From: Siphonodentalium dalli
Taxonomy: Eukaryota > Mollusca > Scaphopoda > Gadilida > Siphonodentaliidae
Length of the DNA: 64,000 nt
Reading direction: 5' to 3'
Assembly: GCA_032622095.1 (NCBI GenBank)
Contig: CP136061.1
Coordinates: 253,717,582 to 253,781,581, forward strand
Each line of letters starts with the position of its first letter. Positions within the stretch are counted from its first letter, which is position 1. Shown here piece by piece: positions 1 through 11,051 of the stretch. The notes under the pieces were generated by a model. That model was not told the origin of the DNA and ran no database searches. It saw only the letters and a program-made list of their open reading frames with translations. Made by a program: the position numbers and the translations under genes.

Positions 1-121
1 TGTGTGTATCTATGCGCGTGTGTGTATAACTCGGTCACGCTTTTGGCACGTTTATAACTTATCACACATCCGTCCAAGAACGGCCCTGACGAACGCCGCC
101 AGTGGCGGGCTAACCTGCTAG
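1..121 (+). mobile_element. Helitron 3' end (cut by window edge)
   Basis: The segment ends with a hairpin (CCGCC at 96-100, loop AGT, GGCGG at 104-108), a short spacer and CTAG at 118-121. That is the classic Helitron 3' terminus. The next element starts at the following base, so this is the first member of a head-to-tail series. The 5' part lies outside the window. No Rep/helicase coding is visible. Confidence 0.75.
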
Positions 122-1011
122 TCTCCTATATATTTTGAGAACTCCGTATATAAATATATAAATATATGTGTCCTTTATAGACTCGAAAACGACTGGACCG
201 ATTGGGCTCAAACTTCCCATCTAAGGGTAAAATACAACGGGAATCGTCGTCGCGGCGTTTTGGAGAAGCTCAGAGCACTCGTTCTCCGCCCTCAGTCACA
301 AAAAAACGGCACGGGTAATCACGAGATAATTTAATGAGCGTTTATATATGATGCGTCGCTATAAAAGAGCGTTTGTTTACAATTCAACGCAACGTCATCG
401 CTCGAAATTTAGCATCGAAAAAATTTAATTTCTTACATCTAAAACATAATTACGTGTTGGACTGTGTCATTTTAAGAATATATAAGTATTACACGCAGAC
501 ACACGAAGTCTCAGCTTGAAATTAAAAAAATTAGAGTTTTATCGACATAAATCGATTTGAATGCGAAATCCTATGTTAAAATTTAAATATTATTTTCGAT
601 ACACTGTTAAAAATTCTATGGAAGCAAAATGGTCAACTCGGGACGGCTCAACCGATTGAGCTCAAACTTGCTACCTATGGGTACTTTTGTCCCGAAAGTG
701 TCACGGACGGGTCAAATCGTGACCCCGACGTGACATTGACCTTCAAACTGGTCAATTCAAGGTCAAATGGGGTAATTAAAACTGGCGGATTTCTGTACTT
801 TTGTACGGGGAGTGTTTTGGACGGGTCAAATCATGACCAGGACCTGACCTTGACCTACAAAATGGTCAATTCATAGGTCAAATCGGGTAAAACTTGCTGA
901 TTTCGACGAAATTTAGTGCAAATGCAGCACAAGTGGCTCGGAAGCTGTTGCAATTGCATTTTCGAACAAAGTCATGGGACGAATGCCACAAATGGCGGGC
1001 TAACCTGCTAG
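122..1011 (+). mobile_element. Non-autonomous Helitron, copy 1 of tandem
   Basis: It starts with TC (TCTCCTATATATTTTGAG) at 122 directly after CTAG of the preceding copy and ends with CTAG at 1008-1011 behind a weaker hairpin (GCCAcaaaTGGC). Near the 5' end is the phrase ACTCGAAAACGACTGGACCG, typical of invertebrate Helitrons. The interior carries repeated blocks of the type GGGTCAAATCGTGACC and TGACCTTGACCTTCAAA. No open reading frame for RepHel is present, so it depends on an autonomous partner elsewhere. Confidence 0.75.
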
Positions 1012-1874
1012 TCTACTATATATTTTGAGAACTACGTAAATATATGTGTTTATATATTTGTCCTCTATAGACTCGAAAACGGCTGCACCGGTTGGGCTCA
1101 AACTTCCCATCTAAGGGTAAAACCCCACGGGAATGGTCGTCGCGGCGTTTTTGGAGAAGCCCAGAGCACCCGTTCTCCACGCTCAGTCACAAAAACGGCA
1201 CTTCGGAGTTAATAGCGTTGATATTTAAAGAGCGTTCGTATCCGCAGTGTTGTTGATACAGATCTTCCATATTTGGGTTCGTTAACCGGTTAACGCTCTT
1301 TATTCCATTCGGTTTTCGCATACGGCGTTTGTTTACGTTATCTGGAACTCACTTCTATGTGATTCTTACGTACTTAGGGCGCCCGAGGTGATCTTCACCT
1401 AGAAACGGGTACCCACAATATATGTGTGTGTCCTTTATAGACTCGAACCGATTGAGCTCAAATTTGCTACCTACGGGAAGTGTCATATATATGTGTGTGT
1501 CCTTTATAGACTCGAACCGTTTGAGCTCAAACTTGCTACCTACGGGAAGTGTCATGGTCGGGTTAAATTGTGACCCCGACCTGACCTTGACCTTGAAAAT
1601 GATCAATTCAATGTCAAATCGGGTCAAATTGAAAAACAAAAAATTTAATTAATTAAAACAATTTATTAAAAAAGCTAGAAAATTAAAAAGGCACAATTAA
1701 CTCATTGGAAAACAAAAAAAATTGGGTAAAATTGAACAAAAATTTTATTAAAAAATTCAAAAGGCACAATTAACTCATTGAAAAACACAAAATTAAATAA
1801 AAAAAATTATTTTAAAAATCAAAAAAATTGTCATGTTTCTGACGATTGCCGCCAGTGGCGGGCTAACCTGCTAG
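1012..1874 (+). mobile_element. Non-autonomous Helitron, copy 2 of tandem
   Basis: TCTACTATATATTTTGAG at 1012 follows CTAG of copy 1 with no spacer; the 3' end has the CCGCC-agt-GGCGG hairpin and CTAG at 1871-1874, then T. Inside, a 69-bp block starting near 1420 (TCCTTTATAGACTCGAACCG) is duplicated at about 1489. That duplication produces short overlapping ORFs on both strands that are not genes. The 3' third is A-rich low complexity. Confidence 0.75.
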
Positions 1875-1877
1875 TAT

Positions 1878-2216
1878 ATATATATATAAAGAGGAAGTTT
1901 AACATGTCAGCCTTATACAGATATATAAAGAGGAAGTTTTAACATGTTGTCAGCCTTACCTAGATATATAAGTTTTAACATAGTGTCAACCTTAGAAAAA
2001 TTCATGTGACCTTCTCATAAAAAAGTACAACTATGTCTAAGTCACCCAAAGACAATATATAATAAAGAGAGTTCCCAATTATGACCTATATTATGATATA
2101 TTTCGACATATTATTCATGGCTGTTGTGTGAATCTTAGCAATGCCTGCGAATGGTGTTGATTTCAACCTTCTCTGCACCTCGAGCTAAACATTGGCTCAG
2201 GAAACTTGTCACTTGT
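1878..2216 (+). repeat. Family R dispersed repeat, copy 1 (5' part)
   Basis: Contains two to three copies of a block around AGAGGAAGTTTTAACATGTT and GTCAGCCTTACCTAGATATA, then ATTCATGGCTGTTGTGTGA and AATGCCTGCGAATGGTGTTG. The same blocks in the same order occur at 16,545-16,790. The 26-bp minisatellite starts exactly where the other copy has one similar unit. No coding potential seen. Confidence 0.6.
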
Positions 2217-5200
2217 GATATAACAGTGGGCGGGTATCTTATGATATAACAGTGGGCGGGTATCTTATGATATAACAGTGGGCGGGTATCTTATGATATA
2301 ACAGTGGGCGGGTATCTTATGATATAACAGTGGGCGGGTATCTTATGATATAACAGTGGGCGGGTATCTTATGATATAACAGTGGGCGGGTATCTTATGA
2401 TATAACAGTGGGCGGGTATCTTATGATATAACAGTGTGCGGGTATCTTATGATATAACAGTGGGCGGGTATCTTATGATATAACAGTGGGCGGGTATCTT
2501 ATGATATAACAGTGGGCGGGTATCTTATGATATAACAGTGGGCGGGTATCTTATGATATAACAGTGGGCGGGTATCTTATGATATAACAGTGGGCGGGTA
2601 TCTTATGATATAACAGTGGTGGGTATCTTATGATATAACAGTGGGTGGGTATCTTATGATATAACAGTGGGCGGGTATCTTATGGTATTACAGTGGGCGC
2701 GTATCTTATGGTATCACAGTTGGCGGGGTATCTCATGGTATTACAGTGGGCGGGTATCTTATGATATAACAGTGGGCGGGTATCTTATGATATAACAGTG
2801 GGCGGGTATCTTATGATATAACAGTGGGCGGGTATCTTATGATATAACAGTGGGCGGGTATCTTATGATATAACAGTGGGCGGGTATCTTATGATATAAC
2901 AGTGGGCGGGTATCTTATGATATAACAGTGGGCGGGTATCTTATGATATAACAGTGGGCGGGTATCTTATGATATAACAGTGGGCGGGTATCTTATGATA
3001 TAACAGTGGGCGGGTATCTTATGATATAACAGTGGGCGGGTATCTTATTATATAACAGTGGGCGGGTATCTTATGATATAACAGTGTGCGGGTATCTTAT
3101 GATATAACAGTGGGCGGGTATCTTATGATATAACAGTGGGCGGGTATCTTATGATATAACAGTGGGCGGGTATCTTATGATATAACAGTGGGCGGGTATC
3201 TTATGATATAACAGTGGGCGGGTATCTTATGATATAACAGTGGGCGGGTATCTTATGATATAACAGTGGTGGGTATCTTATGATATAACAGTGGGTGGGT
3301 ATCTTATGATATAACAGTGGGCGGTATCTTATGGTATTACAGTGGGCGCGTATCTTATGGTATCACAGTTGGCGGAGTATCTCATGGTATTACAGTAGGC
3401 GGGTATCTTATGATATAACAGTGGGCGGGTATCTTATGATATAACAGTGGGCGGGTATCTTATGATATAACAGTGGGCGGGTATCTTATGATATAACAGT
3501 GGGCGGGTATCTTATGATATAACAGTGGGCGGGTATCTTATGATATAACAGTGGGCGGGTATCTTATGATATAACAGTGGGCGGGTATATTATGATATAA
3601 CATTGGGTGGGTATCTTATTATATAACAGTGGGTGGGTATCTTATGATATAACAGTGGGCGGGTATCTTATGGTATCACAGTGGGCGGGTATCTTATGGT
3701 ATCACAGTGGGCGGGGTATCTCATGGTATAACAGTGGGCGGGTATCTTATGATATAACAGTGGGCGGGTATCTTATGATATAACAGTGGGCGGGGTATCT
3801 TATGATATAACAGTGGGCGGGTATCTTATGATATAACAGTGGGCGGGTATCTTATGATATAACATTGGTCGGGTATCTTATGGTATCACATCGGGCGGGG
3901 TATCTTATGATATAACAGTGGGCGGGTATCTTATGATATAACAGTGGGCGGGTATCTTATTATATAACAGTGGGCGGGTATCTTATTATATAACAGTGGG
4001 CGGGCATCTTATTATATAACAGTGGGTGGGTATCTTATGAACTAACAGTGGGCGGGGTATCTTATTATATAACAGTGGGCGGGTATCTTATGATATAACA
4101 GTGGACGGGTATCTTATGATATAACAGTGGGCGGGGTATCTTATGATATAACAGTGGGCGGGTATCTTATGATATAACAGTGGGTGGGTATCTAATGATA
4201 TAACAGTGGGCGGGGTATCTTATGATATAACAGTGGGCGGGGTATCTTATGATATAACAGTGGGCGGGTTATCTTATGATATAACAGTGGGCGGGGTATC
4301 TTATGATATAACAGTGGGCGGGGTATCTTATGATATAACAGTGGGCGGGTATCTTATGATATAACAGTTGGCGGGTATCTTATGATCTAACAGTGGGCGG
4401 GGTATCTTATGATATAACAGTGGGCGGGGTATCTTATGATATAACAGTGGGCGGGTATCTTATGATATAACAGTGGGCGGGTATCTTATGATATAACAGT
4501 GGGCGGGTATCTTATGATATAACAGTGGGCGGGTATCTTGTGATATAACAGTGGGCGGGTATCTTATGATATAACAGTGGGCGGGTATCTTGTGATATAA
4601 CAGTGGGGGGGTATCTTATGATATAACAGTGGGCGGGTATCTTATGATATAACAGTGGGCGGGTATCTTATGATATAACAGTGGGCGGGTATCTTATGAT
4701 ATAACAGTTGGCGGGTATCTTACGATATAACAGTGGGCGGGTATCTTATGATTTAACAGTGGGCGGGTATCTTATGATATAACAGTGGGCGGGTATCTTA
4801 TGATATAACAGTGGGCGGGTATCTTATGATATAACAGTGGGCGGGTATCTTATGATATAACAGTGGGCGGGTATCTTATGATATAACAGTGGGCGGGTAT
4901 CTTATGATATAACAGTGGGCGGGTATCTTATGATATAACAGTGGGCGGGTATCTTATGATATAACAGTGGGCGGGTATCTTATGATATAACAGTGGGCGG
5001 GTATCTTATGATATAACAGTGGGCGGGTATCTTATGATATCACAGTGGGCGGGTATCTTATGATATCACATCGGGCGGGGTATCGTTAGTTTGTCAATTA
5101 TGGTATCACACTGGACGGGGCAGCTTATGTTATCACAATTGGTGGGGCATCTTATGATATCACAGTGGTCGTGGCATCTTATGGTGTCACAGTGGACGGG

Positions 5201-5240
5201 GCATCTTTTGGTAACACAATGGACGGGGCATCGACGCACC
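2217..5240 (+). repeat. 26-bp minisatellite, about 110 units
   Basis: Unit GATATAACAGTGGGCGGGTA + TCTTAT, repeated with few changes from 2217 to about 5085, then degenerate units to about 5235. Variants include GGTATCACAG units, GGCGGGG insertions and GTGTGCG. A block of 25 units is duplicated: variant units at 2431, 2611 and 2691 recur at 3081, 3261 and 3340, an offset of 650 (649 after a 1-base deletion). Each unit carries GGGCGGG. A stop in every frame rules out a repeat protein; there are no unique spacers, so it is not a CRISPR array. Confidence 0.95.
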
Positions 5241-7188
5241 TTTTTGACAACATTGTCTTCTATTTAAAAATGTTTTTTCTCAAAATATTTAACCACCATC
5301 AACGTTAACAATTATAACCCCATTTACCAGGGAGGGGGTCGCGGAACAAATTTACATATATAGGGCGAAAAAATGTTTTTGCCCCTCTCGGGGACCCACC
5401 ACCACTCTACCTGCAATTTTTTTCTTTTTGTTTCTGCCCAATTTTGAGACCCACCCCCAAAATCTTACAAAAAACATAAAATTTATCAAATTTATCAAAT
5501 TGGACCCAAGGAAAGTCACACTCACAGCAGCTCGCAGTCTAAATACATGTATGTATGTCACGTTGGTGTGCAGATTGACATACCAATATTAGTGAAGAAT
5601 TTATAGTATTATTAACATATTATCAGAGTATGTAATAATGTTGAATTGAATAAATTAAATATTGTAAAGTTCCTTGCTTGTTCAAGTTGTTGTCAACCAT
5701 CCCTGTTTTACATCTGATGATCTGTGGGTTCACTAAGAGTCTTTACACACAATCCTGATTCCTCCCAGGTAATGATGTCGCAGGCAATATAGCATCCGAG
5801 TAAATTGGGAGGTTTGCCACAAACATAGCAGATTTAATCTGATCCGAGTAATAAAGTCGGGTGAGCGGCTATTTTCGCAGTTCAGGTATGGCAGTCTGTA
5901 TTTCCATAGGATAGTCTATATACAAGACTATTTCGATTAATAAAAAGTTTATCTTGATAACAAATAATATCCATTATGTGGATTAAGAACAGAAGATGGT
6001 AATCATTTCATAATTATGCTTATATGCAAGCATTGTCGACAGATTGTGTCTGAGCATATAATTATGTTATAACTCACTGTATAACAGTAAACAAATTTGT
6101 CAAAAGTTATTGCAAAATTCATCACAGAATTCATCAATATAAACTCAGCTTTATATTTTGTTCAAACCCTTAAATGGATATGCATGTGTATATATAGCTA
6201 TAACATGCACTTTGACATCCAATTGAAAGGCTATCTTGGATATGCATATTATAAATGTTTGTTCTTGTGTTTTAATTTTTTTTATATGATTTGTTTATAT
6301 ATATAATATATCTTTCATCCGTCGAAATCTGGTACATTAATTTTGACATACATCAGCATTCATACACCCCTAAATGGTAGTTAGTACAGTAATAGTACTG
6401 GTTAATATGTTTTAAATAGCCTAGTGGGTCATATTGTTGATATTAACAGATTACATGGGCACAACAACTGAGTGATTTTAAGTGGAGGAAAACATTGCAT
6501 TTTTGATCATTTACACATTTTGTCCGGGTCCAAATGACCCACCCACCCCCGCCCTATATATGGATTTGTTGTGTGCGACCCCCCCCCCCCTGCATTTACT
6601 ATAATGTATTCGCAAGACAAACTGCGTTGTGTCAGGTACTAAAAAACAGCTGTAAATTAGAATCTTCAAATGTGCAGTTCCCCTGTGTGGGCCTGGGATA
6701 TAATAGGCCCACCGCCCAACTGCGAGGGTAAGAATCCCCTATATATAATGTGGCACCCAGTTTGCCGTGGGGTGCATCCCGTGATGTGTGGTGTAGGAGT
6801 CCTGGGGATATTAGGGCGGCCGTATCACGTGAGGTATCGATCTGCGGATACGGCTTCGCTAATGCTCCTCTTTGGTCCTACATCACTTCAGATTCAATTT
6901 TTTGTTGTATTATTCGTCTGATGTTTGAAGTACTGTTTTCTGTTTTGTTCACGTATTTTGTTTGTTATCCCCTGTATCTTCCTATGCTGTTTGTCCTGCT
7001 GATTGTTGAATGTTTAATCCAGTATTGTTCACGCCTGTATCACTCACTGTGGGGAGGTACCGGAATGCTGTTACATGCAGTGGCTAAACGGGCCACCACT
7101 TCAGCTATGTACCAGCCTTTGGCCCGACCAGAATTCGAAGGATAATCCGCGGTGGCGGCTGGGCTAGTTGTAGATTGTTTGCTTGTAT
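5241..7188. other. Noncoding; possible LINE 5' leader at the right end
   Basis: 5241-6530 is AT-rich with no gene or repeat that I recognise. From about 6700 to 7188 the sequence is more GC-balanced (GGCGGCCGTATCACGTGAGG at 6813) and leads straight into the LINE ORF1 remnant, so it may be that element's 5' untranslated region. A 131-codon frame at 6750-7145 contains a hydrophobic stretch but resembles no family I know. There is a C11 tract at about 6580. Confidence 0.35.
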
Positions 7189-8122
7189 ATGGCAAATCTA
7201 AACAAACAAAAAGTTAAGACTGAACACCCGCCAAGTTACACTGATGTGATTGATAAAACGCTACAAAGCGAAGCGGACAATTAGAATCAGTCAAACCGAT
7301 CAGGACTGGGCAACGCAGTGGCTCTCTCGTGGTCGAATGTTCAAGAAAATTTAAAGCTGACGCTCTTGTGCAATTTACATCTATTGCACAAACACCAGTG
7401 TTGATTATTTATCACAAGACATTGAACAGTGGCAGAGCCATGTTGGGAACTCGCGATATAGCTGATTCTTCGGAGTCAGAGATATTAGCTGAGTTAGTAC
7501 CACACGAAGTTACTGAAGTCCGTGGATTTACAAAGCCAGCTAATGGACAAAAAGTTCACTAGAGTAGTTATCTTCTTACCTTCAATCGGTGAGGACATCC
7601 ACCGACATTGAAGGCTGTTGTATGAAGATGGATTTAAGCACATATGTTCCAAATCCATTGCGATGTTTTAAATATCAGCGGTATGGCCATGGCGAGGAGC
7701 ATTGTAAAAGTAAAGAAACCTTATGTGCACGATGTTCTATTTCTGGTCATGATCATAAGGATTGTACGAATCTTAAGAAATGTTCAAACTATCATGGTTC
7801 ACATGCTGCAATGGATCGTTCTTGTTCCAATTGGGACTATGAATCCAAGATCCAGCGATGTAAAGCTGAGAAGTGTCTGTCATATATAGGTGCTAAGAAA
7901 ATCCTTTCCACGGGTCACATACTCAGAAATCGTGTCTACAAAAAAGTGTGTTGGTGCACTCAGACACAAAGTCAAACCAAACACGTGAGTATAGCACTAC
8001 ATGTAGCAACACAAGTTGAGGAGACTGATATTATTCCTGTTCCAGAACGTGTAGCACAGGTAGTGAATCGATACAGCTTCTGTCGTTGGGACATTTCTTC
8101 CAAAACACTATATGCAAGTTGA
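7189..8122 (+). pseudogene. LINE ORF1 (Gag-like, zinc-knuckle) remnant
   Basis: First protein of a non-LTR retrotransposon, an RNA-binding nucleocapsid-like chaperone in this class of element. The frame opens with ATG at 7189 (MANLNKQKVKTEHPPSYTDV), hits TAG at 7282, resumes in another frame at 7329-7561 (RRM/pre-C2HC-like part: VLIIYHKTLNSGRAML, EVTEVRGFTKPANGQ) and shifts again to 7589-8122. The last piece carries three CCHC knuckles. The middle one is intact (CARCSISGHDHKDC); in the first and third the second Cys is Tyr (CFKYQRYGHGEEHC, CSNYHGSHAAMDRSC). After the knuckles comes NWDYESKIQRCKAEKCLSYI, as in Jockey/I-type ORF1. At least one stop and two frameshifts make it dead. I could not find the matching ORF2 downstream. 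Confidence 0.8.
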
Positions 8123-8735
8123 TCATATTGTTCCAAAACAAAAATCTCCAAACTCTGTCAAGTCTTTTGACACTCAGAAGCAGAGGTTGAGCTTTGGGTT
8201 TTCAAAGGTTAATACGATGCTTCGAGAGAATGTGTCATCTTTGGATGTGGACCCCATGCGTATTGGTTAGAGGCTGTCTTTTGTGCAAGGATTCGCTTAC
8301 TGATTCAGCCGCCCGATTATCAACTTGTCGAATTGATTAAGACTGACGCCAGATGCATCATATATCATAAATATGTTATCAATCATCCAGGAGGCGACTC
8401 GCCAGCTACTTCAAATATTTCGATATGCGAAAGTCTTGATAAATTAGTTATATTTGCTGAAACCATTTTATGCAGGTTTTAAATGTTTGCTGTTTTCAAA
8501 GCAGTAGTGCTATCTGTTGTTATATCCTGTTTTATGTGTTTGCACAATGGTCAGTTTCTTAATGGTTCTTAATCGTTTGGGTTGATGTCCGCCGTGAGCA
8601 ATATCCGTTGAAGACCCGTCATAATTGAGATAGATAAATTAAAACAGGGTAACCCAACAGATTAAACGTATAGTGAATGACTTTCAATAACGCATCGTCA
8701 GGGCGTGGCAAAATACGCCCGTGGCAATTCGACAA
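8123..8735. other. Noncoding tail after LINE ORF1
   Basis: Possibly decayed 3' part of ORF1 and the start of a lost ORF2; nothing is readable as protein. At 8650-8700 a block (CAACAGATTAAACGTATAGT) recurs in diverged form at 8908-8960 (CAACAGACTAAACGTTTAGT), bracketing the next repeat. Confidence 0.3.
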
Positions 8736-8957
8736 AGGGTCATAACTCTGGTAAAAATTTGGCATGTGGATTCCAAATCCGAACCCCGGGCCAGTAAGCT
8801 CCCATACCAAATTTCATTCAATTAAGTTCGGACCCATCAAAGTTATCATATATGGAGACGCAGACTGGGAGAAAATACCAAAGAATAGGATGCTCGTTTC
8901 TTGCGCAATCCAACAGACTAAACGTTTAGTGAATGATTTCAACAAGAGCGTCGCTAT
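8736..8957 (+). repeat. GGGTCATAACTCTGG-type repeat, single unit
   Basis: Shares the phrases GGTCATAACTCTGGTAAAAA, ATACCAAATTTCATTCAATT and AAAGTTATCAT with the tandem array at 23,186-24,065. The short ORFs here on both strands are products of the repeat, not genes. Confidence 0.55.
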
Positions 8958-9378
8958 TATGGCAAGCCGTTTTCACATTTTTGATTTATTTAGACTTAAG
9001 TCCAAATAATTTGACTTAAGTCCAAATAACTGGACTTAAGTCCAAATCATTTGAACTTAAGTCCAATTATTTTGGACTTAAGTCCAAATATTTTGACTAA
9101 TTGGACTTAAGTCCAAATTATTTGGACTTAAGTCCAATTAGTGAATTGATTTGGACTTAAGTCCAATTCATTTGGACTTAAAGTCCAATTAATCTGGTTT
9201 TAAACGATAGTCCCCTTCTTTGTAATGGTATATTCTTGCAAGTCTTGATTGACAGTCAAACCCCATTTCAAACTTCATTTGGACTTAAGTCCAATTCCTC
9301 ACCGAATTCACAATTATGTGATATTTGGACTTAAGTCCAATTCGCTATTTGGACTTAAGTCCAAATAAATCGAGAATG
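8958..9378 (+). mobile_element. TA-target element A, palindrome-rich, right end truncated
   Basis: Left terminus TGGCAAGCCGTTTTCACATT at 8960, preceded by TA. The body holds about ten copies of TTGGACTTAAGTCCAA or near-copies. The block CGATAGTCCCCTTCTTTGTA and the one before the right end (CCGAATTCACAATTATGTG) are shared with element B. The right end stops inside the terminal repeat (AAATAAATCGAGAATG). No transposase frame. Confidence 0.7.
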
Positions 9379-9927
9379 GTGTTATTTTATTTCGGTATCA
9401 AAGGATACCGAATTAAAATGGTTAATTACCCGAGGAATAACAAATCTGTGGTCGAAATTTACCACGCTCGCTGCATATTTTCCCGGAAGTGGAGAGTGGG
9501 CGTGTCAGTCGGAAGTACATTAGCGAATCATGTATTGTATATAAACTGAACGATTGGATGAAAAAAAAGTGATTAAATAAATTAGAAAAGAACTTTATTA
9601 CTTTGATCACATTAATTCGCACTAAGTTATATGCCTTATATGCCTTATATGCGGCCTTATATGCCTTTCGGTCTGGAGTTTCGGCTGAACTCATTCAGTT
9701 ACATTGAAACTGGATTAGTGATGCCTATAAAATCTATTTGGAATTTACTCTAAAGCACAGATTATCAGTTACCCAAAAAATGGTTGAGAACATGTAGAAT
9801 GTTAATATAGATCTCTTACTGGTATCCTTGATATGTCACTGATTGGGTTAAAAAGAAACTCTTTGACTGAACCACATAAATTCAAAGTTAATATGAATTT
9901 TAAATGTAGACTTCTTTTACATGTCAG
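9379..9927. other. No recognisable gene
   Basis: Short frames only. A small stutter GCCTTATATGCCTTATATGC lies at about 9630-9665. The stretch runs into the SGNH-like ORF with no obvious promoter. Confidence 0.3.
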
Positions 9928-10479
9928 ATGGGCATCAGGTCGGTTTTGATACTGGGGGACTCCATAGTTAAATACATAGAAGGTATCGATTACACAGAAG
10001 TATGCAGTATAAGGGGAGTCACAATAGGAAAGCTAAATTGGCATCTGAATTCAAAAAAGGATTATCTGGCAAAATTTGATCTTATACTAATTCATGTGCG
10101 CACTAACAATGTTGCAGAACATATGTCTGTAAAGGATTTTGAAGGAGCATATAGCAATATGTTGGCAGCGCTTTTCAAAATCAAGAAATTCAGAGTTGTT
10201 ATATCTTCCATTTTGCCAAGACCAAAAGACTTTGAAGAGTCAAATAGGCTGGTTATAGATTGTAATGCCAAATTGAGAAATATAGCATTAGAGGATGAAA
10301 GAGTGGTAGAATATGTTAGTTCATATAAACCATTTATGAAAGATGGAATGCCTAAACATAGTTTTTTTGCTAGAAGCGATGGTGGATTACATTTAAACTT
10401 TGAAGGTACAAGGCAATTGAAGAACTTTTTTATACAAGTGCTCAAACAATATAAATTGAGAGATAATAATACGTTATGA
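9928..10479 (+). CDS. SGNH/GDSL esterase-like protein, probably transposon-derived
   Basis: A 183-residue open frame with the blocks of the SGNH hydrolase family. Block I is VLILGDSIVKYI with nucleophile Ser12. Block II is RGVTIGKL (Gly30 or Gly34). Block III is LILIHVRTNNV, where the usual GTNN/GTND glycine is Arg58 but Asn60/61 remain. Block V is SDGGLHLNFEGTRQL with Asp151 and His155, one residue further apart than the usual DxxH. SGNH enzymes hydrolyse ester or acyl bonds, and such domains also occur in CR1-type LINE ORF1 proteins and in other invertebrate mobile elements. The ATG at 9928 is just upstream of block I, so an N-terminal part may be missing. No other retroelement domain adjoins it. 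The frame is intact, but the Arg at block III and the spaced Asp-His pair make activity doubtful. Confidence 0.65.
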   Translation: MGIRSVLILGDSIVKYIEGIDYTEVCSIRGVTIGKLNWHLNSKKDYLAKFDLILIHVRTNNVAEHMSVKDFEGAYSNMLAALFKIKKFRVVISSILPRPKDFEESNRLVIDCNAKLRNIALEDERVVEYVSSYKPFMKDGMPKHSFFARSDGGLHLNFEGTRQLKNFFIQVLKQYKLRDNNTL

Positions 10480-11033
10480 AAATGATGGAGTAATGATTAG
10501 ATGGAGTGATGTCAACAGGCTTAGAATGAGCTTTTTTTGTGAATGACTGAATTTTCAAGGGTTAGTTCAGCAATCACTCCCAACTACCCTGGGCCGGAAA
10601 CCGCTGGTGAGTCCCGGGGAGTTGTGGACTTTTTCCCTCATTCTGAGATGCTGACAACTTTTTCTAATCAAGACCTACATCTAATATGTTCATTAAGGCT
10701 CTTTACGGTAAAGAACATAAAGAGATATTCATGTAAGCTACTTCATTAGTGTGCGCTCTTTTTTGGCACCTACGGTTTGGTGGCCTTTTAGGCCAAGAAT
10801 TTGTCAATATTCAACTATGCATGTTTATACAGTAGTATATGTATTCATTTAACGCATGATATGTATCTGTCCTATTTATTTTGTTTCGCTTACATGTGTT
10901 TGTCCATGTATTTGTCAAATGTGAGAATTGTGTTGTATGCATGATTGTGTTATTTTAGTTATCAATATTTACATAAAATATATTTCGGCCAACAAAGGAG
11001 TGTTAGTTTTAAATTGGTGCCACTCGGGTAATT
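10480..11033. other. No recognisable gene
   Basis: May include the 3' untranslated region of the SGNH ORF or of its parent element. A 68-codon frame at 10,543-10,749 is not recognised. GGTGGCCTTTTAGGCC at about 10,780 is a short imperfect inverted repeat. Confidence 0.3.
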
Positions 11034-11049
11034 TGAAAACGGCTTGCCA
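11034..11049 (-). mobile_element. Stub of a TA-element right end
   Basis: GAAAACGGCTTGCCA matches the right terminus of element B and abuts the left terminus of B across a shared TA. The two make the perfect 20-bp palindrome GGCTTGCCATATGGCAAGCC (11,041-11,060). Confidence 0.6.
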
Positions 11050-11051
11050 TA

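Noticed and set aside
1355-1652. Overlapping ORFs of 94 and 76 codons
   Set aside because: They are products of the 69-bp duplication inside a Helitron and run on opposite strands over the same repeat.
2217-5240. CRISPR-like look of a regular direct repeat
   Set aside because: Units are contiguous with no unique spacers, the host is eukaryotic, and there are no cas genes.
6750-7145. 131-codon ORF with hydrophobic stretch
   Set aside because: No family resemblance, overlaps another frame, and lies in what looks like a LINE leader.
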